Shown here piece by piece: positions 40,154-47,330 of a DNA stretch of 50,000 nucleotides. The notes under the pieces were generated by a model. That model had not been told where the DNA came from. It saw only the letters and a list, made by a program, of their open reading frames with translations, and did not search any database. Where the stretch lies: contig CAJNDS010000891.1 in assembly GCA_905221605.1 (NCBI GenBank), positions 578,288 to 628,287 of the forward strand, read 5' to 3'. Both the position numbers and the translations under genes were made by a program. Positions within the stretch are counted from its first letter, which is position 1. Each line of letters opens with the position of its first letter. The stretch is from Symbiodinium natans. Lineage: Eukaryota; Sar; Dinophyceae; Suessiales; Symbiodiniaceae.

Positions 40154-40172
40154 TATTCTGATTCTTCTTATT

Positions 40173-41090
40173 ATGGGCGATAATAAAAAGAATTCTATAA
40201 TAAACGATGTTTATTATGATAGGGCAGGTTTCGGAAGCAAAAAACAGACATTGAAAGATGCAAGAGAGAAAGATAAAACTATTACAATGGCAGACGTTGA
40301 TAATTTTTTTAGGGAAAATGTTGAACAGAAGAAGCAGATAAGAGGAAGAAACACCTTTATAGCACCAGAACCTTTTTACGAATTTCAATTTGATTTGTTT
40401 TTTATAAATGACCTTAAAAATCAAAAATTCAACATCGGGGCGATAATGATTGATGTATTTAGTCGGTTTATGGCGGTAGTCCCGATTAAAAACAAGAACG
40501 AAGCAAACATAGCATCAGGAATTTTAGAGGGCTTTAACAAAATGGGAGGAAAGCCAAAAATACTTTATACCGATGACGAGGGGGCATTGCAGAAGGAAGC
40601 GATACAAAAATATTTGAACGAGGAAGGCATACAGCACCACAGAACCAGAGCACACGCTAATTTTAGTGAAAGAGCCATTAGAACATTTAAGGATATGCTT
40701 TATAAAAGAGTTGAAGCCGACGAAAAGAAAGGAAAACAAAATATCCAATGGACAGACTATATTTTTGAAATTTTACTAACATATAATAACAAAATGGAAC
40801 ATTCAGCTATAAAAATGACACCGAAGGAAGCAATGAAGGAGAAGAACGAATTGAAGGCAAAACAAAATATGACCAGTCAAGCAACCAGAACTCGGAAATA
40901 TCCCGAGATATCAGTGGGCAGTAAAGTTAAAATTTACAGGAAAAGGAAACAGGGAGAAAAAGAAAGGGTCAGTTTATGGAGCAAGGAAACATATGAAGTA
41001 GAAAAGATAGAGGAAAGGAACAACCAAAGTAATTTTTATGTAAAGGGCAACAGCCGACCATATTTAAGATTTGAACTTTTAAAACTTTAA
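40173..41090 (+). CDS. Retroviral-type DDE integrase (rve)
   Basis: 305 residues from ATG 40173; the frame is open upstream to 40143 but only from a TTG, so I choose MGDNKK. The N-terminal part has YYDRAGFGSKKQTLKDA, typical of PLV and Polinton integrases. The catalytic core has FQFDLFF (Asp74), LYTDDEGAL (Asp134) and NFSERAIRTF (Glu167), giving the D,D,E triad with 32 residues between the last two. IMIDVFSRFMAVVPIKNK is a further rve signature. The C-terminus (about 245-305) resembles a small SH3/chromo-like module. It inserts the viral DNA and explains the 5-bp GAAAC duplication. No conserved palindrome precedes this gene, unlike its neighbours. Confidence 0.9.
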   Translation: MGDNKKNSIINDVYYDRAGFGSKKQTLKDAREKDKTITMADVDNFFRENVEQKKQIRGRNTFIAPEPFYEFQFDLFFINDLKNQKFNIGAIMIDVFSRFMAVVPIKNKNEANIASGILEGFNKMGGKPKILYTDDEGALQKEAIQKYLNEEGIQHHRTRAHANFSERAIRTFKDMLYKRVEADEKKGKQNIQWTDYIFEILLTYNNKMEHSAIKMTPKEAMKEKNELKAKQNMTSQATRTRKYPEISVGSKVKIYRKRKQGEKERVSLWSKETYEVEKIEERNNQSNFYVKGNSRPYLRFELLKL

Positions 41091-41120
41091 AAAAATATAT
41101 AGAAATTTTTATTATAAAAA

Positions 41121-41149
41121 TTTTTCTTTAAAAATGGTTTAAAGAAAAA
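41121..41149 (+). promoter_or_regulatory. Conserved palindrome, copy 3
   Basis: TTTTTCTTTAAA and its complement (12 bp) around loop AATGG, 25 bases before the ATG at 41175 and 31 bases after the integrase stop. TATAATATATTATATATTAT follows it. Confidence 0.8.
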
Positions 41150-41174
41150 AACATATAATATATTATATATTATA

Positions 41175-41751
41175 ATGTTCAAAATGTCTTATTGCTGGAA
41201 GTGCGAAGAAATCAAAGAGCAACATAAGTTATTGAATAAAATGTTACCTGATGATGTAGTAGAGTTGATAGGCGATTATGAAAAGTGTAATAATTGCAAC
41301 GGTTGTATATACTTTAATGACCATTACAAGAAGCCATACGAGGAAAATAAAGACCACTTTAAGGCAAGAATAACAATTCATTTTTTAATTTCACTTACGA
41401 AAATATTTGATGAGTATGCAATGAAACCGAAACTAACAGTGCACGATTACAAGTATATAATATACAACTCGCGACATCCATTAAAAAAAACAAATGTTGA
41501 ACTTTTTAGTTTCACCTCGCAGAGGGCGCGAAAAAAGTTCAACACAGTTCCTAAATAACTTATTAAGATGGAACTTTTTGTATAGAGATTTTGATAAATT
41601 ATCTGAAATTTCAACAGGTGAAGACAGAGAAATTATAAAAGAAATGATTTTATCAATGTTTGATTTCATTAGGATATGTTGTTCTAAAACGAGGAAGTAT
41701 AATGTAAGTGAAAAAGAATTGAGGGATTATTTAGATGAGAGGATGAAATAA
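41175..41751 (+). pseudogene. Zinc-ribbon-like family protein, member 3, frameshifted
   Basis: The frame from ATG 41175 (or the ATG three codons on) carries CWKC and CNNC, 27 residues apart, matching members 1 and 2, and stops at 41558. A +1 frame overlaps and continues to 41751 with ordinary helical sequence (FDKLSEISTGEDREIIKEMI). The overlap contains an A6 run at about 41531, the likely site of a one-base change. Together the two would give about 190 residues, near the length of the paralogs. It may be a true lesion, an assembly error or recoding. Confidence 0.65.
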
Positions 41752-41754
41752 ATG

Positions 41755-41780
41755 ATTTAATAAACCATTGTTTATTAAAT
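41755..41780 (+). terminator. 11-bp hairpin after member 3
   Basis: ATTTAATAAAC (41755-41765) pairs with GTTTATTAAAT (41770-41780) around loop CATT. It begins three bases after the stop codon at 41751, an excellent position for a transcript-end signal. Confidence 0.6.
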
Positions 41781-41843
41781 TATTTATCAGATTTTTTTAC
41801 ACCCAAAAACTTTAAAAATATATAGGAATTTTTATTATAAAAA

Positions 41844-41872
41844 TTTTTCTTTAAAAATGGTTTAAAGAAAAA
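41844..41872 (+). promoter_or_regulatory. Conserved palindrome, copy 4
   Basis: TTTTTCTTTAAA and its complement (12 bp) around loop AATGG, 32 bases upstream of the polymerase ATG at 41905. The flanking TTTTTATTATAAAAA on its left is also shared with copy 3, so the conserved block is at least 40 bases. Confidence 0.8.
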
Positions 41873-41904
41873 ATAATATATAAATTTAATATATAGTTTA
41901 TAGT

Positions 41905-44900
41905 ATGAACAAGTTTGTAGAGAGCAATGTCAGGAAACTGAACAAACTGAAACAGGAGCGAATCAATAGCGCGAACAAAATCACACAAGCAACAAAAAAC
42001 AGGCTAAATCAGATCGTAACACTTTACAAAGATAGGAAAATCGCAAATATAGCAACCGCCGAGAACTTCATAAAAAACCTTACCAGCACCAATAAAAGAA
42101 CAGCAGAAAAAGCGAGGGACAAATATAACGAACAAATTAAAGACCTTAAAAAGTCAAAACCACTAAACGAAAGAATAGCCGAAAAGAAAGGTATGAATAC
42201 TTATATGGTGAATTTTCAACTTTACACAACACGACACCCTAGAAACATCATTAAACCAGCATTTAAAAAATTCGGAATGGAATTTTACATAGAAAAGTTT
42301 GATATAAGACAGGTAACCGTCAAAGCAAAGGATTTCAACAAGGAATGGATTAAAAAGGTAATTTTTAGATTTGTTGATGAAGAAGGTTTTAAAGGTAAAG
42401 ATCCAAGGAGGGTAGATAAAGAATTTGAGGAAATAATGGACATTTTAAGACAAGATAAAGATTTTAATAATTTAGTAAAAGAACTAATGGAACATTACGA
42501 TAACCTTTTTGATGCAATCAAAATTCAACAGGTGGAAAAAATCAGTAAAAGCGGTGAGAAATTTGACATATTGAAGGAAAACTTAACTGACGGAATACAA
42601 CACGTTTCAATGTATCATCGCTATATTTACACCGACCTTAACAGCAACTTAACAACATTGAGACAAGCAATTGAAAATAGCACACATATAGAAAATCAAT
42701 GTTGGATAAATTCACTGTCAGATTTTTACCGAGATACCTTAATGGACTATGGTAAAAGAAACCAACTGACCAGAGAAAGAATTATTGAAATTATAGGCAG
42801 AAGCGATTTTTACAGCAATGGAGCGAGTATTGAAGAAATGGATAAGGTCTTTAAGGCATTCAAAATACCAGATAGAATTTACAACAGCTTCAACAAACTG
42901 ATTTACAAACACGAGCCCGAGCACAACAAACGAAGAATAAAGCCGTTTTATGCCATAGTAAAAAACAGCCATATATACACCATAAATAACGATCTAAAAA
43001 GTATAGAACAGAAACAAGACGAAGAAGAAAAAAGACCACTGGTGAAAGCCTCCACAGACTACCATTTAAACGAAAAAGAAGAGCCACCCGAATTTAAAAT
43101 GTTCAGAGACACACACGACATTTTAAAAATGGTCAGTAAAGACAAAGAGCCAAAAACTATTCATTTAGTGCCCGAGCTAAACAATTTGACCGAAATATTT
43201 TTTGAACTAGTGAATGCTAGATATGAGCCACAGATCAGATTTCAAGCAGGCATTATAACACAAATAAAAATGAAACTTAAAAAAACCACCTTTATAATAA
43301 AAACCCAAAACCTGATTAAGGACTCTTCTGATGGATGTATAGCAGTTGATAACGAAAAAACATACAACAATATGAACGATGCAATGTTTCATTTTAACAA
43401 AAGTCTGTTTAATCCATTGCACAAGTCTTTTTATAACAAAGTGGATTTGGAAATTTACCACGAAGCAAAAACCATACCACCGGCAGGACTTTTTACAGAT
43501 AAGGGTTCCATACCAAAAAACATATCCGAGATTGACATAACCAAAGCTTACACAAGCAGACTAGTAGGGATTACACAGGTGCCGGTTTTCAATCAGTTCG
43601 ATGTTTGGAGAAAATGGTTTAAAGAGATGGATTTTAACACGATGTCAGACTACACTTTATTTTTCGTTGAAGATTGTAGCCACTGTGGAATTGTAAAACC
43701 CAGCACCTTTTTAATGTTTAACAAGAGGTATAACCTGATTTACGGAAAATATTTGAAACAAATTGACACTAATAAACTGAACATATTGTATTATAAGACA
43801 CCATCCTTTATTCACGAGGTAAATTATAACGATTATGTAAAAGAATTATGGAACAAAAATATTAGCGACGAAGAGGAACTGGATAAACTGATTAAAAAAC
43901 TTATTGTAAATGTCAATATCGGACTTTTGGAAAAAACGGGTAGCACTGACCAAAAAAGCATCGTCTTTAAGAACATTAGGGAAGCATCGGATTTTCAATT
44001 AAGGCACGGAGGTAAAATTCACAAAATAACAGAAATGGAATGTAGAAACGAAACAACTTACGAAGGCGATATAGAAAACGATGATTTTTATATGCAATTA
44101 CAGGCAACAGAAGAAGAAGGTATGGAATATTATTTGGTTAATGTTTCAGACAAGGCAACATTAAACAACGGTTTTATTTACAACATAAAAGAGCTGTTGC
44201 TTCAAGATCATAATTTTAAAATGTGTCAGGATTACATCAAATTGAGGAAAAATTATATAAAGGCGGTTAGTGTAAAAACAGATGCATTTGTTATTAAATC
44301 CGAAGATGTGGAAAAAGCGAGGGAAGTATTGGAAATGAAAGCTGGTATAGGAGAATGGAGAACGAATAAAGAAGGAGAGGAAATAAAACTGCCGAGCGAA
44401 ACATATCAAAGGAAAAAGAACGAACTGGATAAAATCCCCATCTACAAGAATACAGCAATAAAAATTAAGGACGAATATGATACAACAAATATCATAGAAA
44501 AAGTTATTAGCGCTAAACACGTTATGATCAGGGCAAAATATGCAGGATCCGGAAAAAGTTATATTTGTGAAAAAATGGCGCGAATGGGAATGAATGTTTT
44601 ATTTGTATGTCCTACAAATAAGCTAGTCCAAAAATACGGAAAGGAAGCGGTAACAGTTAATAAGTTCTTTTCCATAGCAGTCGGTGACGAGAAGTTAGAA
44701 AAGTTTGATTATTCCGGTTATGATGTTATAGTGTTTGACGAGATTTATTTTAATGGTTTAAGGGTATTGAATAGAATTAGGGAGTTTGTTGAAAACAACC
44801 AAGATAAAATAATAGTGGCAACAGGAGATGGTAAGCAATTAAAACCAGTATCGGAATTAACAAATTTACAGGAGCACGAAGAATATGCTGATAATTGTGT

Positions 44901-45837
44901 TGATAAGATTTTTAAATATAATATTTATTTGAAAGTTTGTAAGAGGTTAAGAAAAGAGGAAGACAGGAAAAAATTAGAAAATATTTATATCGACATTTTT
45001 GAAAATAACATTAAGGTCAGAGAGCTAGCAGAAAAAAATTTCAAATACACTTCCGACATGAACCTAAACGAAAATAATGTAGCTTATTTGAACGACACCT
45101 GCAAGGAAGTAGCAAACCAAATAAGAAAAAAGCAAAATAGAAAGGGCGAGTATGAAGTAGGTGAGGTGATGATATGCAGAGAGTATTTAAAATCAACAGA
45201 ATATAAATTTCAAGTAAATTTTAAATACAAGGTTTTAAACATCATTGAAAATATGGTGGTGTTGGAAGACGAGCACGATAAGAAAATACAAAAATTGCCG
45301 TTAGATATGTTGAGGAAGCATTTTATATTTAATTATTGTTATACCTGCCACAGTGTCCAAGGTTCCAGCATCGAGGGAGGTATAACAATATTTGATTACA
45401 ATCATTGTTTAGTAGATAAGAATTGGATATACAGTGCAATCACAAGAGCAACCGATTTTTTAAATAACGTGAGTTTTTATAAATACGATGAGGATGATGA
45501 CGCCTCACCAGAGGCTCGCGAGCTTCGCGACGATTTTAATAAAAACTGTATTTACAACTATTTGAAAAGAAAGGTGGAAGGATATAAGGAGCAAGACAGA
45601 AAAGCTAAAAGGAAAATTGACCATAAAAACTATATTACAGCAGATTGGTTACTAGATAGATTGAATGGGAGGTGCGAATTATGCAATGTAGATTTTTATG
45701 TAAAGTCAATAAACGGAAATATAGGAACGAACCTGACGGCGCAAAGAAAATTTAACGACCAAACTCACACGATAAGCAACTGCATAGCATATTGCAAAAA
45801 ATGCAACTGCTGTATGAGCGACAAGGAAAAGTTTTAA
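41905..45837 (+). CDS. DNA polymerase fused to SF1 helicase with zinc/HNH-like tail
   Basis: 1310 residues, the replication protein. Residues 1-100 are a basic coiled coil. The polymerase palm shows motif A SEIDITKAYTS (Asp544), a motif-B-like KKLIVNVNIGLLEK (668-677) and motif C VKTDAFVI (Asp793). This fits a family-B-like or TV-Pol palm; I cannot separate the two by eye. An SF1 helicase follows: Walker A YAGSGKS (Lys884), motif II VIVFDEIY (Asp945/Glu946), motif III IIVATGDGKQLKP, motif V TCHSVQGSS (from 1147) and motif VI YSAITRATD (Arg1181). The tail (1250-1310) has CELC (Cys1257, Cys1260), NLTAQRKFND, a His and CKKCNCC, resembling an HNH or zinc-finger domain. No exonuclease motifs were recognised. 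The frame is fully open. Confidence 0.85.
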   Translation: MNKFVESNVRKLNKLKQERINSANKITQATKNRLNQIVTLYKDRKIANIATAENFIKNLTSTNKRTAEKARDKYNEQIKDLKKSKPLNERIAEKKGMNTYMVNFQLYTTRHPRNIIKPAFKKFGMEFYIEKFDIRQVTVKAKDFNKEWIKKVIFRFVDEEGFKGKDPRRVDKEFEEIMDILRQDKDFNNLVKELMEHYDNLFDAIKIQQVEKISKSGEKFDILKENLTDGIQHVSMYHRYIYTDLNSNLTTLRQAIENSTHIENQCWINSLSDFYRDTLMDYGKRNQLTRERIIEIIGRSDFYSNGASIEEMDKVFKAFKIPDRIYNSFNKLIYKHEPEHNKRRIKPFYAIVKNSHIYTINNDLKSIEQKQDEEEKRPLVKASTDYHLNEKEEPPEFKMFRDTHDILKMVSKDKEPKTIHLVPELNNLTEIFFELVNARYEPQIRFQAGIITQIKMKLKKTTFIIKTQNLIKDSSDGCIAVDNEKTYNNMNDAMFHFNKSLFNPLHKSFYNKVDLEIYHEAKTIPPAGLFTDKGSIPKNISEIDITKAYTSRLVGITQVPVFNQFDVWRKWFKEMDFNTMSDYTLFFVEDCSHCGIVKPSTFLMFNKRYNLIYGKYLKQIDTNKLNILYYKTPSFIHEVNYNDYVKELWNKNISDEEELDKLIKKLIVNVNIGLLEKTGSTDQKSIVFKNIREASDFQLRHGGKIHKITEMECRNETTYEGDIENDDFYMQLQATEEEGMEYYLVNVSDKATLNNGFIYNIKELLLQDHNFKMCQDYIKLRKNYIKAVSVKTDAFVIKSEDVEKAREVLEMKAGIGEWRTNKEGEEIKLPSETYQRKKNELDKIPIYKNTAIKIKDEYDTTNIIEKVISAKHVMIRAKYAGSGKSYICEKMARMGMNVLFVCPTNKLVQKYGKEAVTVNKFFSIAVGDEKLEKFDYSGYDVIVFDEIYFNGLRVLNRIREFVENNQDKIIVATGDGKQLKPVSELTNLQEHEEYADNCVDKIFKYNIYLKVCKRLRKEEDRKKLENIYIDIFENNIKVRELAEKNFKYTSDMNLNENNVAYLNDTCKEVANQIRKKQNRKGEYEVGEVMICREYLKSTEYKFQVNFKYKVLNIIENMVVLEDEHDKKIQKLPLDMLRKHFIFNYCYTCHSVQGSSIEGGITIFDYNHCLVDKNWIYSAITRATDFLNNVSFYKYDEDDDASPEARELRDDFNKNCIYNYLKRKVEGYKEQDRKAKRKIDHKNYITADWLLDRLNGRCELCNVDFYVKSINGNIGTNLTAQRKFNDQTHTISNCIAYCKKCNCCMSDKEKF

Positions 45838-45881
45838 AAAGATTTAGTTTAAAAAAAAAACTTTTATATTATATTGTATAT

Positions 45882-46199
45882 ATGCCGGTTAGTAAAACCA
45901 AGGTGGTTAAAGAGGAAACCATAGTAGAAAAACCGAAGGAGGAAGAAGCGCAAGAATTTAATGAAAAGGTTTATGATATGATTTCAGAGGTGCATCGTAA
46001 AATGGATTTGATGTTAGAAAAAATTGAGGCTATCAGTGAAAAACCTAAATCCAGAACAAGCAATTTAAATACCGAAGCATCATATACAAACAAAAGAAAC
46101 GCCTATATCAAGAAATTAAACGAAGGAGCAATTTTACAGCCTAAACCGGAAACAATGGAATATTACAAGGTTGTAAAGGAGGGCGATAAATATGTTTAG
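45882..46199 (+). CDS. Small helical protein before the right TIR
   Basis: 105 residues from ATG 45882 (the open frame extends upstream to 45792 into the polymerase end, but TATATTATATTGTATATATG marks this start). The N-terminus is Lys/Glu-rich (KVVKEETIVEKPKEEEAQEF). A helix follows (DMISEVHRKMDLMLEKIEAI), and it ends with PKPETMEYYKVVKEGDKYV. The upstream spacer has an A-rich remnant resembling the conserved palindrome. The function is unknown. Confidence 0.65.
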   Translation: MPVSKTKVVKEETIVEKPKEEEAQEFNEKVYDMISEVHRKMDLMLEKIEAISEKPKSRTSNLNTEASYTNKRNAYIKKLNEGAILQPKPETMEYYKVVKEGDKYV

Positions 46200-46226
46200 A
46201 TTTTTTACAAAGACTTTTTACAAGGA

Positions 46227-46632
46227 TTTTTTACAAAGATAATTTATGAAAATGCAATTTTTCAACAAATATTTTTTGGAAGATTTTTATGATGAAAATT
46301 TTGAAAAATATTTTTATGAAATTTTGGAAATATTATTTTTTATGAAATTTTGGAAAATTCATTTTTTGAAAAATTTGAAATATTATTTTTATGAAAATTT
46401 TGGAAAAATATTTTTATGAAAATTTTGATAAATTTTATGATGAAATTTTTTATATTTTTTATCATAAAATTATTAATTTTTTATTGAAATTTTTGTTAGG
46501 AATGGTTGAGGGTCGGATGTCAAAAATGAGGAAAAATTGTTGGAAATTGGAAAACGTAGGGTAGACCCTAGCAAAAAAACGTGTGAGGCGTTCGGCGGGT
46601 GAAAAAAATGTGAGGCCAGCCCAATCCTAACT
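46227..46632. repeat. Right terminal inverted repeat
   Basis: The inverted counterpart of 26103-26509, ending CCTAACT at 46632. The two copies differ by scattered substitutions and A/T-run indels, so they have diverged slightly since insertion or are corrected only rarely. The last gene ends 28 bases inside the inner border. Confidence 0.92.
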
Positions 46633-46637
46633 GAAAC
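46633..46637. repeat. Target-site duplication GAAAC, right
   Basis: Identical to 26098-26102 and directly next to the terminal CCTAACT. Confidence 0.85.
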
Positions 46638-47330
46638 TGCCCCCCTTTTCCTCGGCATTCCTGGAATGAACCTGAAAAAAGCCGGACAAAAACCTGCTAT
46701 CAAAATTCGCCGATTTTAAGCACGCTGACAAAAACCTGAAAGTAAGCTGCCTCTGACATTTCGCGATCCTCGGAAAAGCTGAAATTATTCTGAAAATAGA
46801 CCTGCCTCCACCATCGCAATTGTTGGAAAATCTAAACCAAAACCTGAAAAAAAGCTGCCTCCCCGATTGCTTCAAGTTTTTTCAGGATTTTTTAGGTTTC
46901 TTTCAAGTTTTTTTCTCAGGTTTTTCAGGTTTTTTCAGGTTTTCAGGATTTTCAGGTTGTTTTTCAGGATTTTCAGGTTTTGTTCAGGATTTTCAGGCTT
47001 TGTTCAGGATTGTTCAGGCTTTTGTCAGGTGTTTTCAGCTTTTTTTCAGGCTTGTTTCAGGTTTATTTTCAGCTTTTTTCAGGTTTGTTTCAGGTTTTGT
47101 CAGGTTTTCTTGAGGTCTTTTTTCAGGTTGTTTTTCGGTTTTCAAGTTTGTTTCAGGATTGGTTTTAGGGCTGGGCTCGGGGATCAGGAATATTTCAGGT
47201 TTATTAATTTATTTTGCGCTCATAGAGTCTCCAAGGCAACACACTCACAAGTATAACATAACATCAAAAACACATTTTCAAGGGGGCTAAGTATTATGAA
47301 CATCCTCAGAGGTTGCTCGGGATTTTGGGG
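46638..47330. repeat. Right flank with (T)nCAGG array, no gene
   Basis: From about 46870 to 47165 the sequence consists of T-runs ended by CAGG (for example TTTTCAGGATTTTCAGG) at intervals of about 7-15 bases. From 46660 to 46860 the complementary form CCTGAAAAA recurs with GCTGCCTC between, so orientation switches near 46865. Open frames here give F/S/G-rich peptides (GFSGFF) that are repeat-derived. No gene. Confidence 0.7.

Larger units (their letters stand above)
26103..46632. mobile_element. Integrated Polinton-like virus, complete, 20.5 kb
   Basis: The element is bounded by terminal inverted repeats of about 405 bp (AGTTAGG... / ...CCTAACT) and a 5-bp GAAAC duplication. It encodes the hallmark PLV set: double-jelly-roll major capsid protein, penton, FtsK-HerA/A32 packaging ATPase, rve integrase and a polymerase-helicase, plus about 18 other frames. 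It is AT-rich and free of TTTAGGG blocks, unlike its surroundings. All hallmark genes are open. No protein-primed polymerase and no adenain protease were seen, so it fits PLVs better than canonical Polintons or Mavericks. It may be a latent provirus or a recently fixed copy. Confidence 0.95.

Noticed and set aside
41905-45837. Reverse transcriptase of a retroelement
   Set aside because: No YxDD motif; the palm motifs (DITKAYTS, NVNIGLLEK, KTDAFVI) and the attached SF1 helicase fit a viral DNA polymerase.
46820-47256. Phenylalanine/glycine-rich protein (FG-repeat nucleoporin-like)
   Set aside because: The FSGF pattern comes from the (T)nCAGG array and is open in more than one frame; no other support.
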